DNA from: Amoebophrya sp. A120
Lineage: Eukaryota; Sar; Dinophyceae; Syndiniales; Amoebophryaceae
NCBI GenBank assembly: GCA_905178155.1
Contig: CAJINV010000014.1
Location: 716,116 to 780,115 of the forward strand
DNA: 64,000 nt
Reading direction: 5' to 3'
Shown in pieces: positions 12,201 to 23,170 of the stretch. Under the pieces are notes generated by a model. The model had not been told where the DNA came from, ran no database searches, and saw only the letters and a list, made by a program, of their open reading frames with translations. Made by a program: the position numbers and the translations under genes. How positions within the stretch are numbered: the stretch's first letter is position 1; the number at the start of each line of letters is the position of its first letter.

Positions 12201-15200
12201 AGGTATGAACTGCAAAAGTATCGTACTAGTATAAATTCAAATTGCAATACAAATTCGCTCAGCATTACAAGTAATGCGGATTTACCTCAACAGCCTAGAT
12301 TTGTAATGCATAGCTGCAATTAGTACGAGTACGAGACTTTTGCAGTGCATAACAGGTACTCCTGGGGGATGTCCAATGTCAGCTGCATCGTCGCCCGGTC
12401 CAAGGAATAGTCCTCTTCCAAAATGCGGATCAGGTCCAGCGAAATCCGGTCCGCCGTCGACATTTCGGTGGGGCGGGTGACGATGATGGAGTGGAACAAC
12501 TTGGAAGACAACAGGTTGCCAATCGGTTTATCAAATGCAAAAGTGTCTGGGTCTGGAAGAATGCAACTTGTGATGCGCATTTCAGAACACAGAAAAATCT
12601 CTCACGCATAGGTGGCAAAAGCTGCCCACTTTCTGTCACCAAAATGTAAATGGGGGATTTGTCATGCGGATTCGGCATTGCGGAAGCTTCTCGAAACCTG
12701 TGATGCTAGAGCTTCCATGCCAGACCTTCTGTGTCATGCAAAAACAGCATGACGCTTCCAGACCCAGACATTTTTACAGTTGATACGGTTCCTCCGGCAG
12801 CAAGTGCGTCGCGGACCGGAAGGCGGACAGCTCCATGTAGTCGAGCCCGTAGCACTATGGATTGCAAATATGTCTGGGTCTGGAAAGTTGTAATGCTGAA
12901 TGGTCATGATTGACGGCGCCGGTAAGTGCAGTGCAGCATGACAAATGTTTCAAACGCTTTCTCATGCGCAGAACGCATTACAAAATGCGCTTTTGCAAAG
13001 CGAGAGTGTGGCGGTTTATTTGCTGCTTATGCAATACAGATTTCTTAGGAATGTGAAAAATGCAACACAGATTCAACATTTCCAGACCTAGACATATTTG
13101 CATTTGATAAGTACCGCATGGCCTTCCGGTACACGTTGCGCCACAGTGTGGTAGGCTTTTCCGCTAGGATCAAGCTGTAGTGAAAATTCCGGGAGGGGCA
13201 CAGCCGGAGAATCACCAGGTTGTTCTCGTTCATATGAGCCGAGTTGTTGCAGGAGCTGCTATTGATGTTGCCGCCAGACTGGCGCTGGTGGTGGTTGTAT
13301 CGCCCGGAAAAATTATTAGTACCGCCTCTCGTCGCGGTGGTGCCCGGGTAATGCTTCTGCTGCTGCATCTCGTCAATGTTGAAAGTGTTACTAGTACTCG
13401 ATCCATGATGAAGAGGACCACGATAGTTGTTTTCAACAACACCACCCACGCTATGCTCCGCGGAGCCCGCTCGGTCAGGATCTTCACGATAGTTGTAATT
13501 GCTGTGTAGTGGCTGCAACGACCCAACGTCTTCGAAGTATCAACTGTAAAAATGTCTGGGTCTGGAAGAATCCAACTTGTCATGCTGATTTTGGATTCTA
13601 AAAAAATATGCATTGCATGAGGAGCAAAGAGAGTCCAAGTTTTGCTACACGAAAAGAGCATTTGTCATGCGGTATAGGCATCAGGAAGCCCTCACAAAAT
13701 TTGTGATGCTAGCGCATGCATCACAGACATCAGAAGTCATGCAAAATGCGCACGACAAACCTGGCAATCTTCCAGACCCAGACATTTTTACATTTGATAC
13801 GAAGCTAAGCTTGCTCATTTGAGGGTCGTCGTGCTGCTGCACCAGGTGCATGCTGTAGTCTTGCTTGATCAGATATCGCAGGGAAAACTGTTTCACTTTG
13901 ATGATTTTGCAAGATCTGCATCACAAGTTTGTTACACATGACGCTGAAAATCTGTCATGCGCGCTTCCCAAGGGAAAACACGCTTGAAAATCCAATGTCT
14001 TGCAGGTGTAGCAAGACAAGTAGTTCTGTGTTCCATTTCCTGCATCACAAGTTCACAGTGAAGCAGTTTTTTCTTGCGATATCAGACTGCCCGTAAATCC
14101 CGCCCGCACGCTGTAGTACTTGGAAAAGGACTTGTTCATGCGAAATACCTCGTGGTCCACCAGATTCGAGTTGTTTTGTCCGGTTTCAACATCGATTTGG
14201 TAGTGTTTATTGTAGTAGTTGTCGTGGTGCGTGCCGTTGTAGTGGAGCTGCTGATTATTCTGGCCGTAATCTGGCAGAGCTAACATTCCACCTGCTCCAG
14301 AACTACAGTTATAATTTCTCTTGCCGTAATTATTTCGAGAGAAATTATGGTTGTAGAAGTTGTGTGTCAAATTGCAGTTGGCTCCACCAGCATTGCTCGC
14401 CGTGACCGGGGGCTCCTTGACGTGATTCCGGTTATTTTTCAAGTACAGCAGCGCCTTGCTGTGCAGCAGGAGCTTTTTCTGGCGGTGGTAGGCCATGGAC
14501 GAGGACGAGGAATTGATATCATGATGCGAGGAGGAGACAATTGCAGATCCTGAATGCTGCGGCGCGCCGCGGCAAGCAGTAGTTGTTGCACAACTTCGAA
14601 GGTTATCCTTATCTTTAACATCCCGCAGTGATAATCTACTCCCCCCCGCGAGCCCAAACGCGGACGATGTAGCGGAGAGTTGATGCGGCCCAACATAATT
14701 CATCCTGAGCCGCAGGTCCGCCTTGAGATTGCACCGTGCCAGAAACCCGGTGGATTTCCAGCCCTTCTGGTAAAAATGGTAGTCGGTCATGGTCTATCAA
14801 ATGTAAAAATGTCTGGGTCTGGAAGATGGCAACTTGTCATGCTAAATCTGAATCAGGCAAAAAACTGTGTTGCTTGATTGCCAAAAGTTGTGCACTTTTG
14901 ACCTAAAAATCGAGAGGCAGTTTCCCATGCAGGATAGGCATTGGAAAGGTTTCGCAGAATCTGTCATGCTATGTCCTGCATACCAGACCTCATGTCATGG
15001 GTTATGGAAAACCTGCATGACAAACTCCTGGAATCTTCCAGACACATTTATTTTTGCAATCCATATGGCCACGTCCAGCGGGAACTTCGTGTAGGGGAAC
15101 AGCTCCGTGACCTTCTTGCACAAAACGGACGACTTGAAAAGGTACTCGAAGCGGTTCAGACACCCCTCCACGTACTCCAAGACGTCGGACAAAATCCCGG

Positions 15201-18200
15201 AATAGATGCGCTCCACCATGTTCCAAGAACCTAAATTTTCCTCTATCACAGTGAGAAATGCCCCCACCCCAGATGAATTTAGCCGCATTTGCATTGCAAA
15301 TCTTTCCAATACAAACATTTCCCGTCTTGCATATTTATATGAGCATCGCAAGTTTTAGTTGCTGAGACGCTCAAATCTGTGTTGCAAAGGAGCCCAACAG
15401 CAGGCGGATCTGTTATGCAAGGGATACCTTGCCGCGCAGCTAGATTCTGCGTCAGAAAGGCTCCCACCTCGCAGTCCTTTCATGCAACACAAAACGCTTG
15501 CATTTGGAAACTTTGCATGAGAGACTTTTGCAAATTCCGGTCAGGGGGCATTTTTCATTGTGATATCCTCCGCGTGCGACAGCGCCCGCAGCTCCACCGC
15601 GGACCCCGATCCGCCGATCCCCGAGAAGAGGTTCGTGTACGCTTCGACCACCTGGGAAATGAGCAGGTAAATCTGCACCAGGGTCTGGAAGGACAGCTGC
15701 TGGCTATTCTGCTGGTTGTTATGATTTGCATTTTGATTTTGCTGTGCATTTCTGTCCAACATCCCGTTATTGTTCAGTAGGGAGGTGTGCGCACCATTAT
15801 TACCATTTGTTCCACCCATGACTCCACCCCCGCCCCCGCCCGCAAGCAGGTGTTGCGTCGACGAGCTGTTGCGCGCATTAGAAAACCCGTAAATGGTGGA
15901 GTTCACGGCGTTGTGGTTGGAATTGCTGCTGTGCAGCGAGCTGTGGGCTGCCGCGGCGGAGGACGAATTGTGCTGGTGCACCAACCCGCTGCCTTGAGTC
16001 CCATTACCACAGTTGGTGTTGCTGCTCGAGCCAAAGCAGGTCAGCTGTCCGGTCCGCTCGTTAATGTACAAAGCCTGCTCCAATCGCTTCTTGAACGCAT
16101 CGCCGATGGTCAGCACGATGTTTCGAATCCGCTTGCGCAACAGCTGAAACGCGTTGTTCACCGTTTCGATTTTCACCGTCGAGCCACTAGTTGCGTTACT
16201 ACCTCCAGCCGCGGCGTTGTAATTATTTTCAACAACACCGTGCTGGTTGTGTGCATTGTAACGTCCTCCGTTGGATGTCGAATTATTCGAATTTGCGTTG
16301 TTTTGCCCAAACTTGTTCTTATCCAGGGGGGTGGCGAGAATGTAGATGAGGTTGCACTTCTTCAACACGTAGAGCTCCTCCTATGCACTGCAAAAGTATC
16401 GCACTAGTAGAAATTGCATTACAAATTTTCCCAAGAACAAAAATGCAAGTTGTCATGCTATTTCAGATGAATAGTTTGATTTGTCATGCATATTATCTGC
16501 AATTAGTACGAGTACGATACTTTTGCCCAGGATACCTCCTCCATTTCGTTGATTTTGTGATTCAACTCGTTCTGAAATAACGTGGACTGATTGTGCTGGC
16601 GCTGCGCCGCTGTGTTGTGGTGGTGGTTTCTACTATTCGACGTAGCGGAAGTACGAGCACCGGTCGGATGTTGGTACGCGCGATTTAGTTGTTCACCACT
16701 GCTGTGACCTCCGCGCGGAGCTGCTCCCGAGGACCTGTGCTTCGAATTCGACCTGCCTGCCTTGAACTTGGGATCATTGTGATGGTTTGTTCTTGCCTGA
16801 CCATTTTCTCTCATCTGGTGCCCCCTGCTCGAACTACCATTATTGTTGAACGTAGTTCCACCGCCCATCCTCATTCCGCTGCTTCTCTTGCTGCCGCTCC
16901 TGCGCTGTTGCGCAGTCATAGTCGTGGACATTCCGAAGGAGGAGCTCATGTTCGTGGTCCCCTTGCTCTGGTTGTTTTCCGAGGTGGAGCGGCTGAGCAG
17001 GTTGTGCTGTCGGCCCTGCTCACACTTAATCCGTCGCCCGTGGTGCTCCCGGAGGGTCAAACAGCCGAACGAATTCTTGTTCGCGCGGCCCCGGCTGCTT
17101 TGGTTTGTGGTCGGCGTGAAGTCGTCCTCCTGGGTGCTGGAATTACTGTCAGAGTGGTTGTTCAAGGAGTGATTCATATGGCGTTCTCAAATGTTACATT
17201 CTCAACTGTTACATGATTTGTCATGCAAAATGACCATGAGCCACCAGACGATCAAGCTGCTTCGCATGACAAGTTCTCGCATGGCTAAACAGCGTCTAAA
17301 TCTCTACCAAATCTGTCATGCAAGACGCGCAAGCTCCCTCCTTTCATTTTTGCCATTCTTGCATGGCAAATTCATGTAACAGTTGAGAATGTAACAGTTG
17401 AGATTGCCATAATTCATGGTGCCCAGGTCGATCTCCGTGACGCAGCCAAACGTGTCCTATGCATTGCAAAAATATCGTACTCGTATTGCAGTCATGCATT
17501 ACAAATCTTTTTCTTAAGGTAAATCCGCATCACAAATTTTATTTGTCATGCTGAGGAAATTTGTAATGCATTTATACGAGTACGATACTTTTGCACAGGA
17601 TATGTCCCCAGCGTCGACAATGAGGTCGTCGTCCTCGTCGTCTGTCGTCCCAAGGTGGATCTGGTGACCACCACCTGGAGCTGGTGCTCCTCGTCCTCCG
17701 ACGTGCTCACCGCCTCGGTACAACGAATTCTCATTCTCAAAATCGCAGTCGTCCCCGTGAAGCTGCTGCAGGCCCCCGTGGTCCTCGTCTTCCTCGTCGG
17801 CATCTTCCTCGTCCAGAATTTCCCGCGGCGAAGAGATCTCCGTGCACTCGTCGATATTTTTCCGGGATTTGAGCAGCAATTCTTCGTTCTTTTTGCTCCG
17901 TCGGGTCCGCAGGTATTCCTCGTCCTCCCGCTGTTCTTCCTCATCCAAGATCGACCCGTGGCCCACCATCATCGGCGTCGTGGCCTCCTGGAGGTTCTGA
18001 TTCAGGTTATTTGTTGTTCCTATAGCGATCGCATTCAGCGACGATAATTTATTGCCGCAACCACCAGCCGTGTGGACGTGGTCGGTATTCGGATTGATGT
18101 TCAGGTGGTTCATTTGCGACAGTACGGCTACCGTGCTGGGTCCGGATTTCATCAAATTTTCGATCTTTTCCTCCGTCAACGGCTGGACGATCAGTTCAGT

Positions 18201-21200
18201 AGTTCTGTCGCGCTGTACAACTTCTAGACCTGCTTCATCGCGTTGTTCCTGAGTAGATGAAAAAGGAGCTGCTGCACGACCAATGTTGCTCGCTCCACCT
18301 GTGTACGTCGTGTCCTCTATGGCTTGAAACGCCGTGGCTGCTTTGGTCGCGGAAATTGTGCGGGAAATGGAATTTTGCAAACAAGAAGAAGTCATCTCGG
18401 CCAGTGTGGCGGTGGCATTGTTGTGAGTGGTGCTGTTCGAATCCGTACGAATGATCTTTGTCTTCAAATCAATCTTCAAGTTGCCGCTTCTGTTTTTGCT
18501 GTTGCGTTTACTGTTATTGTTCGCATGTTGTTCTTTACCGCTGCTCCTGGAATTTTTCGAGTCGCTGCGAGAGTGCTTGTGGCAGCTGCTGTCCCGGTGA
18601 TTGATGATTATTTCTCCCTCCTTATAATTCTCGCCTTGCTCGTCAGCATTCACTGCAGGCGGAGAGGAATCTTTGTGGCCACAAAAGGCTGCTCCGGGAA
18701 GGAGATGTGAAGCCATGTTGCTGTCTTTGCTAGCTTTCCGACGAAGATTCAACATTCTCGCTTCCTCCGTTTCTTGTGGACGATCTTGGTGCAGAAGCTC
18801 TTTTGACGCCGAGGAGCTTCTCTTCTGCTTCTTTTTGGATGTTGCAACTACTACCTCACCGACGCTCTCGTCCCTCCTGTCGTTCGTCCCCTGTAGTTGA
18901 TGCCCGCGCCGATTTTTTCCGCTTTTGATGTTGTGTTTCATGATATTGTTGTTCTTTCCCCCCGTTGTTGTAGTATCCTGGTGACCCTCAGCAGTCCTAC
19001 TTATTGCGCGCCGGCCTCCGGAGGTTTTTTTCATCCCGCTCCCCGCAGTTCTCGAGGTCGTCCGCCTGCCACCTCCACCTGCGTTATTGTTAATATGTGC
19101 AACCTGTTGTATCCGCGCGTTGGTGCCCCCACTCGACCTGGAGGTCGCGTTCGAGGACGAGTTGTTGTGCTGGTTGGTGTTACTCAGCGGCGGTAGGAGC
19201 CTATGCTGTGCAAAACAAAGTATCGCACTCCCTCGTACTAATTGCAGACATGCATGACAAATCGCCTTTCTATAGCTAAGCCAGCATTCCCAATTTCATC
19301 TGTCACTCTAAGGAAATTTGTAATGCAATTTATACTAGTACGATGCTTTTGCACTTCATAGAGCTGGGTTTTCTGCAAAATTTCTTGCAGCAGCATGTCC
19401 GGATCCGGGTGCAGCAGGATCAGATCCCAGTTCAACCCAAAGGTGTTGCAGCGGTCGCAGTGGCTGTGGAACAGCTTCTCCATGGATTCCATCAATTGGT
19501 ACTCGTTCCGCGGATTTTGGTACAGTTTTTTCAACCATCGTTGCAGCTTCAGAATCGACTTCTTGATGAAAAACGGCTCGCACTGCGCGTGCAGCTCGTT
19601 CGGGTCGGAGGCGGAGGCGGGCAGGGGTCTTTTATTCCGTAATGTATTCGGATCATGTTTCAGTGAAGACTTCTTGTTTTGTTTCGAAACAACAAGCTCC
19701 TGCTGCGAGTGGCTACACGAGCACGTAGTTGTTGGTGCGCCTGACCTGGAAGTAGATGTCACGACAGATGTTGCGCAAGCGGGATTATTTAGTAAACCCG
19801 CATCATGTTGCTGCAACTGATGTTGTTGAAGTTGAGAACTACATGCCCCTTGCGGCCCTTGCTGCGTGTGCGTAGAAGTATCATACTGGAGGTCAAGATG
19901 AACATTATGTTGCTTGTGCATCAAGTTCAGCCTTGGATTGTGCTGCTGCTGATACGACAAAGCCATCGACATGGTCCTCGTCGTGTCGCCCGCGTTGTGA
20001 ACAAGACCTACTTGTTCACTCTGCCCACAGGAACTGCTTGCGTTTTCACCCACGTGACTCATCGGGTCCGCGCGGGAGTGCAGGTAAAAGTCGCTGGAGG
20101 GTGCGAGCGTGGCGAAATTACTGTCCGCCGTGGCGGAGTGGTTGTCTTCGCCTGTGTAGAAGTGGTCCTTCTCCATAGTTTTGGTGTAGAAGGAGCTCGT
20201 CGCGGAGCTGCAGGGAATGTCCTGCTCGGTCAAATTAGAATTACGCCCGTGCTGGCGGCCTCGTCGTGGGATTATTTCGCCGCTCGCGGTCGTTTCCTCG
20301 CTGCTGCTGTTGTTTGCAGAAGATGAACTGTGAGCATTCATCCCCTCCTCGTTCTCGTGTTCGTTTTCCTCCTCCTCGTCCGAGGTAGTACTAGAGAAGG
20401 TCGGCTGCCGGGAGAAGGAAAACCGAGGGCTCGTTTTATTGCCGATTGCGCTCGTAGTTCCTGACGTGCCGGCTGGATTTGTTTCACTCTGCAGCAGTAC
20501 TTGACCACAATGTTCTTCACCCTGCTCGCCTCCGTCTGCAGATGAAGTGCCTCCTCCTTCTCGAGGTGGATCAGGAGCTGCGCCCACTACACCAATTGAG
20601 CTGATCGCACTGCTTTTTTCATCTTCATCTTGATCCTCTTCACGACGAGGACCCACGAACGAGGAAGTTGTACAACCAGAGGCACTGGAAAAAGAGGATG
20701 ATCCACTACCACTGCTGTTCTTTCCGCGCCTTGGAATTTTCTCTACTACTTGTTCCGTGGACGTCGAGCTGCTGTGTTCTTGTTCCACCTCGCAGTCGTT
20801 TGTTAGACGATGATCATCTCTATGAAATGTAAAAATGTCTGGGTCTGGAAGATTCATGCTGTTTTTGCATGACACAGAAGGTCTGGCATGGAAGCTCTAG
20901 CATCACAGGTTTCGAGAAGCTTCCGCAATGCCGAACCCGCATCAGAAATCCCCCATTTTGGCAACAGAATTGAGCAGCTTTTGCTACCGATGCATGAGAG
21001 ATTTTTCTGTGTTCGAAAATGCGCATCACAAGTTCAAATCTTCCAGACCCAGACATTTTTACATTTGATAATCTCCGCCTCCCAGCACCGTCGATCTCCC
21101 CGGATGGCTGGTCGTTGCGGAGAGTATGCACTGCACTCGTATTGCGATCATGCATTACAAATCTCCTTTTTAAGGTGCATCTGCATTACAAGTTTTTATT

Positions 21201-23170
21201 TCTCATGCTGAGGAAATTTGTAATGCATTTATACGAGTACAATACTTTTGCAATTCATAGAGAGACAGTCCTGTTGATCAAGTTCAAGGGTTGATGATGT
21301 TGACGTGTCGTGAAGATGATTGTAGCCCTGAAGATGACCATTGTGTGCAGCTGCCGTCGTTGTCCTCGCCGTGGTGTTTTTAAGCATGATACTATTACCA
21401 CTGGACCACGACGACGATGAAGTTGAGCAGGAGGATATCCTGAGGAAAAACGTACCCACACCAGAGTCAGGATGGGGATTTTGCAACACAAACCTAGGAG
21501 TTTTGTGAATCACGCATGACAAGTTGCAGTTCGTAGTGTAGTGCAGGTTAGCAAGTGCAGCCGCGTCACAGATTCATCTGCTCATCCTGTTCACAGCATC
21601 ACAAATTTCAAAACACGATTGGAATTGGCTCTCATGGGGATGCGCATTACAAGTCTTCCTGTCTTTGCAAATCTGCATTACAACTCTGGTGTGGGTACGT
21701 TTTTACTCAGCATAGAGGAGGAAACCAGCAGCTGTGGCGGCTTCTGCCCGTTCACGTACAACTGGATCTCGATATCAAATGTAAAAATGTCTGGGTCTGG
21801 AAACTTATGATGCTGTGTGGCATATCATGAGGAGGCCACAATTGCTGGCTCAGCATGACAAGTTTCTGAGCTTCTAGGTGTTGCCTATTCTGCATGACAA
21901 ACTACGTTTCTGCATGACAGAAAAGTGGGGCTCTTTGTTAATGTGCATGACAGATTTAAGAGTCATGCCAGACAAGCATGACAAACTTGCATTCTTCCAG
22001 ACCCAGACATTTTTACATTTGATACTCGATTTTCCCGTGCCACAGACTGGACTCCAGCAGATGTTGCGGGTTCAGCAGGTGTCGCACCCCAAAAGCCTCG
22101 TTGAAAATCCACAGCTGGTACTGCATCGAGTTCGCGATCGGGTTGTTGTATGTCCCGGAGTTCATTCCATACTGCGGGTTGTTGTAAGAGCTACCGGGAA
22201 CTACTCCACCTCCGCTGTTGGGCATCATCATGTTGTTCATCATGAGCGCAGTAGTACCGCCAGAAGCCGATGTTGAACAGCCCATCGTATGATCGCTGTT
22301 GATATGCATTGCAACTATCCCTGGATGTCTGAAAGATTGCAACTTGTCATGCTAAATCCGAAACATGCAAAAATTTGTGTTGCATGAGTGCAAAAAGCTG
22401 TCCACTTTCGACCAAGGTTACCATGCAGGATTGACATGGCAGAGACCTCCTCACCGAGTCTGTCAACATGCTAAGTCCTGACTCTAGACCTCATGGGTCA
22501 TGAAAAACCTGCATGACAAGTTTACAAGCTTCAGGACATCCAGGGATTTTTGCACTTGATAGTTGATGCTGATCTGTACCAGCATCATCAACGCGTGCTT
22601 GTGGATCTTTCGGAAGGCCTCCAGCGGGTACTCGTTCTCGATCAACACAATATTCCCGGAGCTGCAGTGCGAAAACCCCGACGCGTCAGTCAGGGTCACC
22701 CGCAACGTGCGGATCCTTTCCTGCTGAAGGTTCTTGTCGTGCGCGTCATGGTGGGACGAGGAGCGTAGTGCTGGGGCAGGATGATCATGATGATATTTAA
22801 TATCATGTTCCTGGTCGTGGTGCTCCGCCAGGGGCAGGCTAGCATGGTGCAGCAGGGGTTCATCTCGCTCAACCACTGCCCTGTTCGTGTTCAGGTTCAT
22901 CTTCTCGTAGTAGTCGTAAGAACAACTCCCGTTGTTTGATGCATACATTGTGCTCGCCTCAACAGCTCCTACACGACTGTGCTGCTGTCCTTCTTGGAAC
23001 AGTAGGCGGGACGGATCACGGGGGTCGACTACACGGGCGCCGTTTGGAGGTTGATTCTGCTGGTGCGCCTCGTCGGCGTACAACATCCGATGTTGAGGAC
23101 CGTCCATCGCACCAAAGGCAGCTGTAGTATCTTCGGCAGCGTAAGTTGATGAACAAGGAGGTCGCTCCAT
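1..23170 (-). CDS. Giant multi-exon protein gene, function unknown (3' end lies beyond base 1)
   Basis: The start is the ATG at 23170; only a short GTG-led extension lies upstream in frame. Exons 5'->3': 23170-22562, 22302-22025, 21772-21715, 21435-21260, 21124-21071, 20820-19361, 19201-17603, 17457-17412, 17176-16535, 16381-15566, 15243-15066, 14794-14082, 13873-13800, 13537-13110, 12855-12786, 12528-12352, 12203-12090, 11774-11706, 11453-11060, 10779-10046, 7325-7197, 6932-6837, 6501-5892, 5645-3598, 3430-2948, 2668-2583, 2376-2358, 2046-1683, 1421-1301, 929-641, 463-230. One TSD copy is dropped at each introner junction. Exons 929-641 and 463-230 are separated by a GT-AG intron (640-464). 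The spliced frame is open for about 4,340 codons. Structured islands (for example around FEYLFKSSVLCKK, LDIPQEYLCLPHIEASRF and HLRRGNRVRQVDLMALNA) alternate with long Asn/Gly/Ser/His-rich tracts. I recognise no domain. A split into two genes cannot be excluded, but no in-frame stop breaks the model. Confidence 0.72.
930..1300. mobile_element. Introner family C-like, 371 bp
   Basis: Ends TATCCTGTGCAAAAACGTCG and, inverted, TATTCTATGTAAAAACGTCG. TSD AGACG/AGATG. Excision joins WLIQRVI to STASTAGG. Longest uninterrupted introner; only its ends match family C. Confidence 0.8.
1422..1682. mobile_element. Introner family H, 261 bp
   Basis: About 45-bp imperfect TIR (CTCAGGTGTTACAATCTC and its inverse). 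TSD TGCGT. Joins ETRITH to YRATPNV. Confidence 0.88.
2047..2357. mobile_element. Introner family B (diverged), 311 bp
   Basis: Ends TATGCAGTAGGAAAAGTAC and, inverted, TATCCCATCTGCAAAAGTAC. TSD CTGGT, with three extra bases (GCT) at the left end. Joins KKKTNQ to HGPSSQ. A GT-AG reading is also possible here. Confidence 0.7.
2377..2582. mobile_element. Introner family G, 206 bp
   Basis: TSD TCTTC. Nearly the same length and sequence as the element at 35984. Joins FTGPTK to KKTNQ. Confidence 0.9.
2669..2947. mobile_element. Introner family C, 279 bp
   Basis: GTCCCCATCCCAGAGT at the left and its inverse at the right. TSD GAAAG/GGAAG (one mismatch). Joins LTFGAF to HDKPITV with a frame change that only this excision explains. 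Confidence 0.88.
3431..3597. mobile_element. Introner family K, 167 bp (only copy)
   Basis: TIR built on AAAAGTGCTAACGTTAACG. TSD GCAAT. Joins SEQDNC to TPRSCV. Confidence 0.85.
5646..5891. mobile_element. Introner family I, 246 bp
   Basis: Starts CATGCAAGAAAAAAACTG (first base C instead of T). TSD AAACT. Joins GKSFQF to FGKSTA. Confidence 0.88.
6502..6836. mobile_element. Introner family A (diverged), 335 bp
   Basis: Left end reads GTCTGGTGCTGTTCTGGAAG, right end CTTCTAGACCCAGAC. TSD TGGCC. Joins VPPGLA to NYAYHS. Longest uninterrupted family A copy. Confidence 0.85.
6933..7196. mobile_element. Introner family A, 264 bp, reversed interior
   Basis: TSD CGTGA. The interior is the reverse complement of the type at 13538. 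Joins SFLDVT to ALCSHI. Confidence 0.92.
7509..9955. mobile_element. 2.45-kb element nested inside a family A introner
   Basis: The introner sequence stops after TTGGCACTCAT (7498-7508) and resumes after an identical 11-bp copy (9956-9966), so 2,447 bp were inserted with an 11-bp target duplication. The insert starts TCGTTCGTTCG and ends CTTCCTGTGCTGTC; the two ends are not inverted repeats of each other. It is richer in C/G homopolymers than its surroundings, contains a run of T near 9395, an 8-bp-stem hairpin (GGACGGCG/CGCCGTCC, about 8061-8100) and terminal direct repeats. It has no convincing coding sequence, so it is non-autonomous. Its class is unknown; the variable TSD length would suit a retroposon but there is no terminal A-tail. 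Confidence 0.85.
9883..9958. repeat. Direct repeats at the right end of the nested element
   Basis: A 17-bp word (CTTCCTGTGCTGTCTTG) occurs at 9883-9899 and 9942-9958. Between the two copies lies a 21-bp-period tandem pair based on GCAGCGATCTCCGAATAA (9899-9916 and 9920-9937). The second 17-bp copy runs into the target duplication. Confidence 0.8.
10780..11059. mobile_element. Introner family C, 280 bp
   Basis: TSD AGCAT. Left key degraded (TCGTCCCCATACCAGAG), right end ACTCTGGGGTGGGGAC. Joins NNLDML to HVSDSA. Confidence 0.9.
11454..11705. mobile_element. Introner family A, 252 bp
   Basis: Starts TGTCAAATG (one base changed from TATC). TSD GGTCG. Same subtype and orientation as the element at 38753. 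Joins PKHSTT to SSCSIS. Confidence 0.92.
11775..12089. mobile_element. Introner family F, 315 bp
   Basis: TIR includes GGATTGAAATCG. TSD GCTGC. Partner of the element at 38206. Joins SSPNAA to SGSSSS. Confidence 0.88.
12204..12351. mobile_element. Introner family B, 148 bp
   Basis: TSD ACAGG. Joins IPQEYL to CLPHIE. Confidence 0.92.
12529..12785. mobile_element. Introner family A, 257 bp
   Basis: TSD CGGTT. Interior is the reverse complement of the element at 20821. Joins LLPEEP to IGNLLS. Confidence 0.92.
12856..13109. mobile_element. Introner family A, 254 bp
   Basis: TSD AGCAC/AGTAC. Its interior differs from the other A subtypes. Joins YRKAMRY to YGLDYM. Confidence 0.9.
13538..13799. 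mobile_element. Introner family A, 262 bp
   Basis: TSD CGAAG. Same interior subtype as 54913 and 60604. Joins MSKLSF to EDVGSL. Confidence 0.93.
13874..14081. mobile_element. Introner family I, 208 bp
   Basis: Right end inverted reads TATCGCAAGAAAAAACTGC. TSD TCAGA. Joins FTGSLI to KQDYSM. Confidence 0.88.
14795..15065. mobile_element. Introner family A, 271 bp
   Basis: The right TIR has lost part of its core (CTTCCAGACACATTT). TSD TGGTC/TGGCC. Joins FPLDVA to MTDYHF. Confidence 0.88.
15244..15565. mobile_element. Introner family J, 322 bp
   Basis: TSD TCCTC. Partner of the element at 45052. Joins LSHAEE to NLGSWN. Confidence 0.9.
16382..16534. mobile_element. Introner family B, 153 bp
   Basis: TSD CCTCC. 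Joins INEMEE to ELYVLK. Confidence 0.92.
17177..17411. mobile_element. Introner family H, 235 bp
   Basis: TSD ATTCA. Joins DLGTMN to HSLNNH. Confidence 0.9.
17458..17602. mobile_element. Introner family B, 145 bp
   Basis: TSD TGTCC. Only 46 bp from the preceding family H copy, leaving a short exon. Joins IVDAGD to TFGCVT. Confidence 0.92.
19202..19360. mobile_element. Introner family B, 159 bp
   Basis: TSD GAGCC/GAGCT. Joins ILQKTQL to LPPLSN. Confidence 0.9.
20821..21070. mobile_element. Introner family A, 250 bp
   Basis: TSD ATCTC. Interior inverted relative to the element at 12529. Joins TVLGGGD to DHRLTN. Confidence 0.92.
21125..21259. mobile_element. Introner family B, 135 bp, left TIR shortened
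   Basis: The left end lacks the AAAAGTATCG part of the key that the right end keeps. TSD GAGAG is intact. Joins LDQQDCL to SATTSH. Confidence 0.88.
21436..21714. mobile_element. Introner family C, 279 bp
   Basis: TSD GAGGA. Joins QLLVSSS to CSTSSS. Confidence 0.92.
21773..22024. mobile_element. Introner family A, 252 bp, reversed interior
   Basis: TSD CTCGA. Interior is the reverse complement of the 11454/38753 subtype. Joins SLWHGKIE to IQLYVN. Confidence 0.92.
22303..22561. mobile_element. Introner family A variant, 259 bp
   Basis: Both ends carry the altered core CCCTGGATGTC in inverted orientation instead of GTCTGGGTC. TSD GTTGA. Joins MLVQISIN to SDHTMG. Confidence 0.88.
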
